Under the pieces are notes generated by a model that saw only the letters and a list, made by a program, of their open reading frames with translations, was not told the origin of the DNA and ran no database searches. The translations under genes and the position numbers were made by a program. A DNA stretch of 43,571 nucleotides from Acidobacteriota bacterium (GTDB lineage Bacteria; Acidobacteriota; Vicinamibacteria; Vicinamibacterales; UBA2999), in contig JADZCN010000078.1 in NCBI GenBank assembly GCA_020851565.1, forward strand, positions 1-43,571. Direction: 5' to 3'. This document shows, in pieces, positions 7,497 through 15,487 of the stretch. The stretch's first letter is position 1; every line of letters starts with the position of its first letter.

Positions 7497-8923
7497 CAAA
7501 GGGCCTGCAGGAGCTTGTGGTGAATCCCGCCAAATCCGCCGTTCGACATGATGACCACCAGATCGCCCGGCCGCGCCTCCGCGGCCACTGCCGAGACGAT
7601 GGTGTCCACGTCCGGCAGATGGCGGGCGGCCACGCCGGCGAGGGTGAGGTCCCTGACCAGTTCCGGCTCCGACAGGCGCTCGCTCTCCGGCAGGCTCGAC
7701 CGGAACACGGATGCCAGGACCACCTGATCGGCCCCGCCGAAGGCTCGCGCGAAATCGTGCTGGAAGACCCGCCGGCACGACGAGGCCGAGCGCGGCTCGA
7801 AGATGGCCCACACGCGGCGCCCCGGCGCGAGTGCCCGCACTGCCCGCAGCGTCTCAGCCACCGCGGTCGGATGATGCGCGAAGTCGTCGTACACGGTCAC
7901 CCCGTGCCGCTCGCCCACCACCTCGAGGCGCCGCTTCACGCCGAGGAAGGCAGCCAGGCCCTCCCGCAGGCGCTCGAGCGGCACACCCAACTCCACCCCG
8001 ATCGCGAGGGCCGCGAGCGCGTTCCGCACGTTGTGCTCGCCCGCCATCGGCAGCGTGAACTCACCGAGGTCGTCGCCGTGCCCAATCAGGCGGAAACGCG
8101 TCGCAGCAACCGGGACACCGCCCCCCGAGCTGTCCTGCGCGGGCTCGACGGGGCCTGTGTCTGCCGCACGCCAGTCGGCCCCCTCGAACAGCCCGAACGT
8201 CTGCACGCGGCTTCGCGCCAGCGGCGCCAGCGCCGCCGCATCCGCGCTGTCGGCGCCAAGCAGCGTGAGGCCGCGCCGCGGCACCAGGTTCACCAGCCGC
8301 CGGAACGCGAGCCGCACCGCATCCAGGTCCTCATAGATGTCTGCGTGATCGAATTCGATGTTGTTCACCACCGCGATGTCGGGGAGGTACTTCAGGAACT
8401 TCGCGGTCTTGTCGAAGTAGGCGCTGTCGTACTCGTCTCCCTCGATGACGAAGGCCCGGCCCTTACCCACGCGGTAGCTGGCACCGCCCGCTCCGAAGTT
8501 GCGGGCGATGCCGCCCACCAGCACGGTGGGATCCACGCCGCCATGTGTCAGCAGCCAGCCCGCCAGTGAGGTCGTGGTGGTCTTGCCGTGCGTCCCGGCG
8601 ATCACGATCGAGGTGGCGCCCCACAGGAAGAAGTCCCGGATCGCCTCGGGCATCGACGTGTAGCGGAGCTTTCGGTCGAGGACGGCCTCGAGCTCGGTGT
8701 TGCCGCGCGAGATGGCGTTGCCGACGATGACGAGGTCCAGCGGCCCGGCCACGTGCGCCTCGCGGTATCCCTCGAGGAGGGTGATGCCCTCGGCCCTGAG
8801 GAAGTCACTCATCGGCGGATAGACGTGCTCGTCCGATCCGCTGACACCGTGTCCCTGTTGCTTCAGCAGCGCGGCGAGCGTGCCCATCGCGGTCCCGCAC
8901 GCGCCGATCAGGTGAATCCGCAT
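7496..8923 (-). CDS. mpl: UDP-MurNAc:L-Ala-gamma-D-Glu-meso-DAP ligase (Mpl)
   Basis: 475 residues. Mpl joins recycled tripeptide directly to UDP-MurNAc in the cytoplasm, bypassing MurC, D and E. It has the Mur ligase order: N-terminal RIHLIGACGTAMGTLA, ATP loop GTHGKTTTTS near residue 112, EGDEYDSAYFDK, and FDHADIYED. The last two distinguish Mpl from MurC. The C-terminal domain has DDFAHHPTAV and FEPRSASS. The ATG at 8923 is preceded by TGGAG and lies 17 bases after the ldcA stop. Its neighbours nagZ and ldcA support the recycling role. The length is slightly above E. coli Mpl because of an insert near residues 245-265 rich in Ser and Gly. Confidence 0.93.
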   Translation of the reverse strand: MRIHLIGACGTAMGTLAALLKQQGHGVSGSDEHVYPPMSDFLRAEGITLLEGYREAHVAGPLDLVIVGNAISRGNTELEAVLDRKLRYTSMPEAIRDFFLWGATSIVIAGTHGKTTTTSLAGWLLTHGGVDPTVLVGGIARNFGAGGASYRVGKGRAFVIEGDEYDSAYFDKTAKFLKYLPDIAVVNNIEFDHADIYEDLDAVRLAFRRLVNLVPRRGLTLLGADSADAAALAPLARSRVQTFGLFEGADWRAADTGPVEPAQDSSGGGVPVAATRFRLIGHGDDLGEFTLPMAGEHNVRNALAALAIGVELGVPLERLREGLAAFLGVKRRLEVVGERHGVTVYDDFAHHPTAVAETLRAVRALAPGRRVWAIFEPRSASSCRRVFQHDFARAFGGADQVVLASVFRSSLPESERLSEPELVRDLTLAGVAARHLPDVDTIVSAVAAEARPGDLVVIMSNGGFGGIHHKLLQAL

Positions 8924-8940
8924 CGCGTCGATAGGCTCCA

Positions 8941-9858
8941 CTAGGACACCGCTGCCTCGTCGATGATCACCGCCGGCAGCGTGGCCCGCACCCGCCCGCG
9001 CACGCCGATGGGGAGCGTCCAGGTCGGGCCCGATGTGTGGCCGGACGGGAACCCGAAGAGCACGGGTCCCGGGAACCCGCGCGTGAACTCGCGCAGCACG
9101 TCCCTGATGGCCGGGTCCCCGCCCGGCTCGTCGCACCTGGGAAACTCGCCGAAGACCAGCGCCCCGGCCCGTGCCAGCATGCCGCTCTGCGCCAGCTGCG
9201 TGAGCATCCGGTGGATGCGGTACGGCCGCTCGCCTACGTCCTCCAGGAACAGGATGGCGCCGCGCGGCACCTCGAACGCCCACGGGGTCCCGAGCAGCGA
9301 CACGATCTGGGAGAGCGTGCCGCCCACAACGATGCCGCTCGCCTCGCCGGGAGCGAACGCTTCGAGGCTGGGCGGCGCCAGCTCGCCCAGCGGCTCGGCC
9401 ACCATCGCCGCGCGCAGGAAGGTCGCTTCGTCGTAGGCCGCCGGACCCGAGGCCAGCCGACCCTCGACCATGGGGCCGTGCAGTGAGACCACGCCGTGGG
9501 CGCACGACCAGCACAGCAGGGCGGTGATGTCGCTGTAGCCGATCAGCAGCTTGGCCGCGGCCTTCATCTCCTCGGGCTCGAGCAGCGGAAGCAGCTGCTG
9601 GCTGCCGTAACCGCCGCGAACGGCGAGCAGCGCGGCGATGGACGGATCGCGCCAGGCCTGGCGGAGGATCCGCGCCCTCACGTCGGGCGGGCCGGCCTCG
9701 AACCATGTGCGCTCGAAGATGGCTTCGTCGTACACGGCCTCGAAGCCCAGGCGGGCAAGCTCCCGTACACCGGCCTCGAGCTCGGCGGGCTTGAAGCCAC
9801 TGGCGGGGGCCACCAGCGCGATGCGGTCTCCAGGGCTGAGCCGGCGGGGGTGGATCAC
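8941..9858 (-). CDS. ldcA: Murein tetrapeptide LD-carboxypeptidase (peptidase family S66)
   Basis: 305 residues. LdcA removes the terminal D-Ala of muropeptide tetrapeptides in the cytoplasm so that Mpl can use the tripeptide. The S66 marks are present: LVAPASGF at the N-terminus, RGGYGSQQLL, the nucleophile Ser in IGYSDITAL, the Glu in FLEDVGERPYR and the His in FPSGHTSGPTWTLP. The GTG at 9858 gives a GTGA overlap with the nagZ stop; the open frame continues upstream, but only antisense-like sequence lies there. It is the middle gene of the nagZ-ldcA-mpl recycling trio. Confidence 0.93.
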   Translation of the reverse strand: MIHPRRLSPGDRIALVAPASGFKPAELEAGVRELARLGFEAVYDEAIFERTWFEAGPPDVRARILRQAWRDPSIAALLAVRGGYGSQQLLPLLEPEEMKAAAKLLIGYSDITALLCWSCAHGVVSLHGPMVEGRLASGPAAYDEATFLRAAMVAEPLGELAPPSLEAFAPGEASGIVVGGTLSQIVSLLGTPWAFEVPRGAILFLEDVGERPYRIHRMLTQLAQSGMLARAGALVFGEFPRCDEPGGDPAIRDVLREFTRGFPGPVLFGFPSGHTSGPTWTLPIGVRGRVRATLPAVIIDEAAVS

Positions 9859-10949
9859 AGGAACGCTGCCATTTCGTCGGCGACCGCCCGGTGCTCGTCG
9901 CGCCCCAGCACGGTCTTCAGCGTGCGATGGCGCTCGCGGGCCGAGCGCCTTCCGCCGCCGAGAAACCGCTCCTTCGCCCGCTTCAGCCTCCGCCAGGCAT
10001 CGTCGAGGCGCGCCGCGGTGATGGCCCCGCTCTCCACGGCGCGGACGAGGGCTTCGAGCGTCTCGGCCTGCAGATCCACGCTGCCTCCGCACACGAGGAC
10101 GGCATCGCACCCCGCCTGGATGGCCTCGACCGCGGCTGCCGGGACCGGAGACCGTGCGCTGACAGCCTTCATCTCGAGGTCGTCGCTCAGGATCACTCCC
10201 TCGAAGCCGAGCTCTCGCCTGAGGACGCCCTCCACGATGGCCGGCGACAGCGTGGCCGGGCGCTGCTCGTCGAGCGAGGGCACCAGCACGTGCGCGGTCA
10301 TGATGAAGGCCACCTGTTCCGCGATGGCGGCGCGAAACGGCTCGAACTCCACGGCGCGCAGCCGATCCGGCGGGTGCTCCACCAGTGGCAGCTCGACGTG
10401 GGAGTCGGTGCTGGTGTCGCCGTGGCCCGGGAAGTGCTTGCCGCAGGCGGCAATGCCCGACGCCTGAAGCGCGCGCACCAGCACGCGGCCCAGCCGAGAC
10501 ACCTCGCTGGCGGTGTCGGCCAGGGCGCGGTCGCCGATGACCGGGTTGCTCGGGTTGGTGTGGATGTCGAGTACCGGGGCGTAGTCGAGCGTCACGCCGA
10601 CGGCGGCGAGCTCCGCGGCGAGCGCGCGGCCGAACCGCTCCGCCAGGTCCTCCGAGCCCGCGCGGCCCAGCGTGGCCATCGGCGGCCACACGGTGAATGG
10701 ATCCTTCAGTCGCGCGACCCGCCCGCCTTCCTGGTCCACGCTCACCCAGGCGGGCATATCGCGCCCGAGCGCCTCGGCCTCGGCGGCCATTTCGCTCACC
10801 TGCTCCGGGGCCTCGATGTTGCGGGAGAAGAGGATGACGCCCCCGAGGTCGAATTCGCGTGCGATCGAGCGGAGCTCTGGAGGAATGGAAACGCCCGGCA
10901 AGCTGCCAATGAGGAGCTGTCCGACGTCGCGGCGGGTGGCGAGGGGCAT
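9855..10949 (-). CDS. nagZ: Beta-N-acetylhexosaminidase (GH3)
   Basis: 364 residues. NagZ cleaves GlcNAc from GlcNAc-anhydroMurNAc-peptides entering the cytoplasm. Diagnostic motifs are KHFPGHGDTSTDSH, which supplies the acid/base His and Asp, and the nucleophile Asp in ILSDDLEMKAV, with SVDQEGGRVARL and GPL-like VTLDYAPVLDIH. There is no signal peptide, as expected for NagZ. The ATG at 10949 is preferred because the divergent promoter lies immediately upstream. It is the first gene of the cell-wall operon. The C-terminal helix (ARERHRTLKTVLGRDEH) is longer than in E. coli and fits longer bacterial NagZ forms. Confidence 0.93.
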   Translation of the reverse strand: MPLATRRDVGQLLIGSLPGVSIPPELRSIAREFDLGGVILFSRNIEAPEQVSEMAAEAEALGRDMPAWVSVDQEGGRVARLKDPFTVWPPMATLGRAGSEDLAERFGRALAAELAAVGVTLDYAPVLDIHTNPSNPVIGDRALADTASEVSRLGRVLVRALQASGIAACGKHFPGHGDTSTDSHVELPLVEHPPDRLRAVEFEPFRAAIAEQVAFIMTAHVLVPSLDEQRPATLSPAIVEGVLRRELGFEGVILSDDLEMKAVSARSPVPAAAVEAIQAGCDAVLVCGGSVDLQAETLEALVRAVESGAITAARLDDAWRRLKRAKERFLGGGRRSARERHRTLKTVLGRDEHRAVADEMAAFL

Positions 10950-10961
10950 GTGACTACAGGG

Positions 10962-10971
10962 AATTATAATT
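10962..10971. promoter_or_regulatory. Palindromic shared -10 box between nagZ and the GHMP kinase
   Basis: AATTATAATT is a perfect palindrome in a 28-base divergent gap. It contains a consensus TATAAT on both strands: plus 10965-10970, ending 7 bases before the kinase GTG, and minus 10968-10963, ending 13 bases before the nagZ ATG. No good -35 box is visible for either direction, and no Shine-Dalgarno sequence precedes either start. Confidence 0.65.
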
Positions 10972-10977
10972 GGCGCC

Positions 10978-11967
10978 GTGCGCATCACGGCCTCCGCGCC
11001 GACCCGCATCGACCTGGCGGGCGGCACCATCGACATCTGGCCGCTCTACCTCTTTCATCCCGGCGCGCAGACGCTCAACGCCGCCATCAGCCTGCGTGCC
11101 CACGCGCACATCGAGCCGCGAGACGACGACCGGGTCGCGCTCGTGTCGATCGATACGGCACGCGAGGTGGTGCTCCCGGCCGACGACCAGCTCCGGACGG
11201 ATCCGACACTGCCCCTGCTCGGACGGCTCGCCCATCACTTCTCGGCGCGCGGCATCACCTTGACGACGCGCGGCGAGTCCCCGGCGGGCGCCGGCATCGC
11301 CGGATCGTCCGCGCTGAACATCGCGGTGTGCGGGGCGCTCAACGCCTGGACCGGCCGCCTGGCGCCGCCAGAAACGCTGCTCGAGATCGCCAGGGACATC
11401 GAGGCCCAGGTGATCAACGTCCCGACGGGCCTTCAGGACTACCGCCCGGCCCTCTACGGCGGCGTGGCTGCCGTGGAGCTCGGCCCCGGCGCCGTCACAC
11501 GCGTCGGCCTCGACGTGGACCCGTCGGAGCTGCAGCGCCGGCTCGTGCTCTGCTACACGGGCGAGCCGCGGAATTCCGGGACCAACAACTGGGAGATCAC
11601 CAAGCGCCACATCGACGGCGACACGCACGTGTTCGATTGCTTCGAGCGCATCCGCGACACGGCGGTGGGGATGCGTGCCGCGCTCGTCGCCGGGCACTGG
11701 GACGAAGTGGCCAGGCAGCTGGCGACCGAGTGGGAGAACCGCAAGCGGCTCGCCCCCGGCGTGACCACGACGACCATCGACGCCCTGATCGCGCGCGCGA
11801 CGGCCGCCGGCGGGCAGGCCGCCAAGGTCTGCGGGGCGGGCGGCGGGGGGTGCCTCGTCGTGATGGCGCCGCCGGCCCGAACAAGCGCCGTCCGGCAAGC
11901 CCTCGCCGCCGGGGGCGCGCGCCTGCTCGACTTCACGATCGAGACCGATGGCCTCCGCCTGGGATAA
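10978..11967 (+). CDS. GHMP-family sugar kinase (HddA-like), candidate recycling kinase
   Basis: 329 residues, GTG start set by the -10 box seven bases upstream. The three GHMP motifs are clear: an N-terminal SAPTRIDLAGGTIDIWPL, the phosphate loop PAGAGIAGSSALN near residue 102 and the C-terminal KVCGAGGGGCLVVM near residue 285. The opening and the third motif most resemble D-glycero-D-manno-heptose 7-phosphate kinase and related enzymes that phosphorylate an anomeric hydroxyl. No other heptose genes are near. It stands divergent from nagZ, sharing its promoter region, so a kinase for MurNAc or another salvaged sugar is plausible, but this is inference. It overlaps polX by 20 bases. Confidence 0.8.
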   Translation: MRITASAPTRIDLAGGTIDIWPLYLFHPGAQTLNAAISLRAHAHIEPRDDDRVALVSIDTAREVVLPADDQLRTDPTLPLLGRLAHHFSARGITLTTRGESPAGAGIAGSSALNIAVCGALNAWTGRLAPPETLLEIARDIEAQVINVPTGLQDYRPALYGGVAAVELGPGAVTRVGLDVDPSELQRRLVLCYTGEPRNSGTNNWEITKRHIDGDTHVFDCFERIRDTAVGMRAALVAGHWDEVARQLATEWENRKRLAPGVTTTTIDALIARATAAGGQAAKVCGAGGGGCLVVMAPPARTSAVRQALAAGGARLLDFTIETDGLRLG

Positions 11968-13675
11968 CACCGCCATCGCCCGCGTGCTCACCGAGATCGC
12001 GGACCTGCTGGAGATCAAGGGCGACAATCCGTTCAAGATCCGCGCGTACCGGAATGCGGCCGACATCGTGGGCCATGCCGCGGAGGCCGTTGCCACCATG
12101 GACGCCGCCGCGCTCCGCGAGTGGTCCGGCATCGGCAAGGACCTCGCGCAGCGTATTGTCGAGATCGCCACCACAGGTGACTGCACGGTCCGCCAGGAAC
12201 TGTTGAAGGAGTTTCCGGCGTCGCTCCTGGAAGTGCTGGCCCTGCAGGGCGTGGGCCCCAAGACCGTGGCAATGCTGTATCGCGAGCTGGGTGTGAAGAG
12301 CCTGGCCGACCTCGAAACGGCCGCGCGGGGCGGGCGCATCCGCGGGCTCAAGGGCATGGGCGCGCGCAAGGAGGCACTCATCCTGAAAGCGCTGGACGAG
12401 CGCCAGCAGCACTCAGGACGACACCTGCTGGCCGAGGCGACCAGGGTCGTGACGGCCCTCATCGACTGGCTGCGCCACGAGCGGCCGGGGCTGGACGTCA
12501 TCCCCGTCGGGAGCCTCCGCCGCGGCGCCGAGACCTGCGGCGACGTGGACATCCTCGCGGTGGGCGCCGACGCGTCGGTCCTCGAGCTCTTCACCACCTA
12601 CCCGCTCGTCGAGCGGGTGCTCGGACGTGGCGAGACGAAGGCATCCGTGCTGCTGCGCGGCGGGCTGCAGGCCGACCTGCGCGCCGTGGCCGCGCACGAA
12701 CGCGGCGCCGCCATGCAGTATTTCACCGGCTCGAAGGCGCACAACATCGCCCTCAGGGACCGCGCGCTCGAGCGCGGCTGGCGCCTGAACGAGTACGGGC
12801 TGATCCAGGTGAAGGGCGAGAAGCGGCTTGCCGGCACGACCGAGGAGGAGATCTACCGCAAGCTCGGCATGGCCTGGATCCCGCCCGAATTGCGGGAGCA
12901 ACGCGGCGAGATCGAGGCCGCCCTCGACAACCGGCTCCCGCGGCTCATCGAGGCGGACGATCTGCGCGGCGACATCCACATGCACACCACCGCCACGGAT
13001 GGGCGCGACACGCTCGAGGCCATGGCCGCAGCGGCGGCCGCGCGCGGTCTGGAGTACATCGCCATCACCGATCACAGCCAGGCGCTCGCGATGGCCAATG
13101 GGCTGGACGAGGCTCGCGCCCTGGCGCACGCCGAGCGCGTGCGCGCCATCAACGGGCGCCACCGCGGGCTCACCCTGCTGGCCGGCATCGAGTGCGACAT
13201 CCTGGCCGATGGCCGCATGGACCTGGCGGACGACTGCCTCGCCGAGCTCGATCTGGTCATCGCGTCGGTTCACTCGAGCCTGGCGCAGTCCGAGGACGAG
13301 ATGACGGCGCGGATCGTCCGCGCCATCGAGCATCCGCACGTCGACGTGATCGGCCACCCGACCAACCGCCTGCTGCTCCGCCGTCCCGCGTCGCGGGTGA
13401 ACATCGAGAAGGTCGTGGACGCCGCCGCGGCCAACGGAGTGGCGCTCGAGATCAACTCCCTGCCGGACCGGCTGGACCTGTCGGACAGCCATGCGCGCCT
13501 GGCGCGGGATCGCGGGGTGAAGCTGGTGATTTCATCCGACGCGCACTCGACCGCGGAACTGGACGGCGTGCGGTGGGGCATTCTCGTCGCGCGCCGGGCC
13601 TGGGCGACGCGCGAGGACGTGCTGAACGCGCAGCCGCTGAAGACGTTCCGGAGGGCCCTCAAGCGCGCGCGCTGA
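11948..13675 (+). CDS. polX: DNA polymerase X with PHP exonuclease domain
   Basis: 575 residues, typical of bacterial PolX. The order is an N-terminal 8-kDa-like helix-hairpin-helix region (about 5-130, including LQGVGPKTVAMLY and LKGMGARKEALI), a polymerase core with catalytic Asp pair GDVDIL near residue 199 and third Asp in LQADLRAV near 243, and a PHP domain from about 340 (DIHMHTTATDG, then YIAITDHS and SSDAHS). It fills short gaps in base excision repair and has a Mn-dependent 3'-5' exonuclease. The ATG at 11948 lies within the end of the kinase gene, so the two are probably translationally coupled. Confidence 0.95.
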   Translation: MASAWDNTAIARVLTEIADLLEIKGDNPFKIRAYRNAADIVGHAAEAVATMDAAALREWSGIGKDLAQRIVEIATTGDCTVRQELLKEFPASLLEVLALQGVGPKTVAMLYRELGVKSLADLETAARGGRIRGLKGMGARKEALILKALDERQQHSGRHLLAEATRVVTALIDWLRHERPGLDVIPVGSLRRGAETCGDVDILAVGADASVLELFTTYPLVERVLGRGETKASVLLRGGLQADLRAVAAHERGAAMQYFTGSKAHNIALRDRALERGWRLNEYGLIQVKGEKRLAGTTEEEIYRKLGMAWIPPELREQRGEIEAALDNRLPRLIEADDLRGDIHMHTTATDGRDTLEAMAAAAAARGLEYIAITDHSQALAMANGLDEARALAHAERVRAINGRHRGLTLLAGIECDILADGRMDLADDCLAELDLVIASVHSSLAQSEDEMTARIVRAIEHPHVDVIGHPTNRLLLRRPASRVNIEKVVDAAAANGVALEINSLPDRLDLSDSHARLARDRGVKLVISSDAHSTAELDGVRWGILVARRAWATREDVLNAQPLKTFRRALKRAR

Positions 13676-13677
13676 CT

Positions 13678-13683
13678 TATACT
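13678..13683 (+). promoter_or_regulatory. -10 box, leaderless spacing
   Basis: TATACT begins three bases after the polX stop and ends eight bases before the GTG of the next small gene. The intervening bases (CCTTCCCC) contain no ribosome binding site. It is the third promoter in the window with this spacing. Confidence 0.45.
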
Positions 13684-13691
13684 CCTTCCCC

Positions 13692-13979
13692 GTGGACCCT
13701 GCTGCCGAGATCAAGCGCCTCTACTACGGCGCGACGAAAGCCACCATCCAGAAGGACCTCGCGCGCGCCATCGAGCTGCTGAAGGCGCTGCCCACCGAAG
13801 AGGAGCGCGAGCGGGTGGCCGTCTTCATGGACGGGCTCTCGCAGATGCGCTCGGAGTGGAGCGTTACTGCGCGCCCAGCACGACCTTCTTCCGGGCGGCA
13901 ATCCGCAACGGCTCCGGCACGTTCCGGTCGATCGACAGGCCGCGGAGGTCGCGGTCGTTCAGGCGGTGGATCAAGGTGA
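13692..13979 (+). CDS. Small helical protein, unknown, with odd C-terminus
   Basis: The GTG start follows the -10 box by eight bases. Residues 1-56 look genuine: charged, helical, with KATIQKDLARAIELLKALP, then TEEERERVAVFMDGLSQM. From about residue 60 the product becomes a low-complexity Arg/Ser/Gly string, exactly where the frame runs antisense into the end of the convergent gene at 13864. The real protein was probably about 60 residues and lost its stop by frameshift or point change, or the overlap is tolerated. I do not recognise a named family. The total is 95 residues. Confidence 0.5.
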   Translation: MDPAAEIKRLYYGATKATIQKDLARAIELLKALPTEEERERVAVFMDGLSQMRSEWSVTARPARPSSGRQSATAPARSGRSTGRGGRGRSGGGSR

Positions 13980-14640
13980 GCGACAGGGCCAACGGCGTCT
14001 TCGGGTTCTTCGTCAGCGCCTGCGTGATCGCGTAGTTCTTGATCCACGCGCGCGTATGGCCGATGGTCCGCAGGATCTCGTCCGACACGTTGGCCATCCG
14101 CGCGTAGGTTTCGACTTCCTGTTCGGTGATCTTCGGACAGCTGAGGACCGCCGAGGCGACCATCCGGTTCGGGTCCCGGATCAGGATGGCGCGCATCTCG
14201 CGCGTCCCCTTCATGGCGGCCTTCACCTTCTCGGGCACGGTCATGTCGCTGACGCGCTTGGCGGTATCGGCCTTCGCCTCGGGTGTCGCCTCGTCGCTCC
14301 CGTAGTCGGTGTCGTCCTCGTCCACCAGCGGCGTGTCGCCCTCCTGCCCCGGAGCCGGCGCGGGCGGAATGCCGCGCGCGCTGAAGAACTCGCGGAGCTC
14401 GGTGGATGCGTCGGCGCGGGCCGTCAGGCCGGCCACGACGTCGGCGGGAACCTTCCGCAGGGTCTGTTCGGCGGTGCCGCGGACCTCGGGGTCGCTGTCG
14501 GAGGTGAGGTGCATCAGCAGCGCGAGCTGCTCCAGCGGGCGCGGCGCGATGGCGCCCTGGGCCGCCAGCAGGCGCACGTCCCGCGCGGCATCCCCTCGCC
14601 GGAAGAAATCCAGCAGGGGTGTCCTGAGGCCGGCTTCCAT
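13864..14640 (-). CDS. Conserved helical (HEAT-like) protein of unknown function
   Basis: 258 residues from the ATG at 14640, which overlaps the stop of the RodZ-like gene as TGATG; a TTG one codon earlier is the alternative. No signal peptide or membrane segment is seen. It is made of short helices, with repeated two-helix patterns such as ALLMHLTSDSDPEVRGTAEQ and ILIRDPNRMVASAVLSCP, then ITEQEVETYARMANVSDEI. An acidic linker (about 100-125, VDEDDTDYGSDEA) splits the N- and C-terminal halves. HEAT or ARM-like adaptor proteins look this way, but I cannot assign a named family. The coupling to a RodZ-like membrane protein suggests a common process. Confidence 0.6.
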   Translation of the reverse strand: MEAGLRTPLLDFFRRGDAARDVRLLAAQGAIAPRPLEQLALLMHLTSDSDPEVRGTAEQTLRKVPADVVAGLTARADASTELREFFSARGIPPAPAPGQEGDTPLVDEDDTDYGSDEATPEAKADTAKRVSDMTVPEKVKAAMKGTREMRAILIRDPNRMVASAVLSCPKITEQEVETYARMANVSDEILRTIGHTRAWIKNYAITQALTKNPKTPLALSLTLIHRLNDRDLRGLSIDRNVPEPLRIAARKKVVLGAQ

Positions 14641-15416
14641 CAATGTCTCGCGAGGAAGATGTCGTAGTCGTCGCGCCCGATGCGCGCGGACAGGGGCTCG
14701 CCGGGGCCCCCGAAGAGCCGGCCCGCCCGGCCGTTGATGCTGAACTGCACGGCCCCGGCGTTGTCACCCCACAGTTCGACGGTGTCCGCGAAGGCCACCT
14801 CGAGGCGCTCCCCCGCCTCCAGCCTGCCCGCGATCACCTGCCGGCCGTCGGCGTGCACGCGAAGCTCGCAGGGAGCCGACACGGTGATCAGCATGCTGAC
14901 GGGCCGGACTCCGAGTGGTGGCGCCTCCGTGAACCCGCCCGCGGGTACGATCTCCGGGCGCCAGGCCTCCACATTGCCCGAGGCGGATAACGCGGGCGGC
15001 GGTTCAGGCGCGCGTGCCGTGGGCCGGCTCCCGAAGTACGCCACGCCAGCCAGGAGCGGGACGACGGCTCCGATTAAGGCCAGCGCCCGACGCCACCGGG
15101 GCCGGGCCGGGGCGGCCGAGGGATCTGGCGCGGCGGTGGCCTGCCCCGGCATCGGCAGCTCGTCAGGACATTCGGCAAGGAAGGCGCGCAGCACCTGCTC
15201 CGGGTCGAGGCCGACTTCGCAGGAGACGGCCCGGACGATCGATCTGCGATAGATCCCATGCGGGAGCACGTCCACGCGCCCGTCCTCGAGCGCGGAGACC
15301 ACGCGCGTCGACAGCTTCGTCGCGTCGGCGATCTGCCGATACGACAAGCCCCGTGCCTCGCGCGCCTCCCTGAGGCGCTCGGCCACGCATAGTGGACGCT
15401 GCGCTAAGGTCGCCAC
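14640..15416 (-). CDS. RodZ-like helix-turn-helix membrane protein
   Basis: 258 residues from the GTG at 15416; another in-frame GTG at 15386 would remove ten residues and still keep the HTH. The order is RodZ-like: a cytoplasmic Xre-type HTH at about 12-75 (ERLREAREARGLSYRQIADATKLS), a basic linker, one membrane segment near 112-130 (ALALIGAVVPLLAGVAYFGS), and a periplasmic C-terminal beta domain resembling DUF4115 (about 165-250). RodZ links MreB to the cell-wall machinery in rods. No mre gene is in the window, so the role here is inferred only from architecture. It is coupled to the helical protein downstream. Confidence 0.75.
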   Translation of the reverse strand: MATLAQRPLCVAERLREAREARGLSYRQIADATKLSTRVVSALEDGRVDVLPHGIYRRSIVRAVSCEVGLDPEQVLRAFLAECPDELPMPGQATAAPDPSAAPARPRWRRALALIGAVVPLLAGVAYFGSRPTARAPEPPPALSASGNVEAWRPEIVPAGGFTEAPPLGVRPVSMLITVSAPCELRVHADGRQVIAGRLEAGERLEVAFADTVELWGDNAGAVQFSINGRAGRLFGGPGEPLSARIGRDDYDIFLARH

Positions 15417-15487
15417 CAGAGTATCCGTCTGTAGGGGGGAGGCCGGTCGCCGTGTGGCGACAAGCTTCCCCGAGTTTAGGAAACGCG

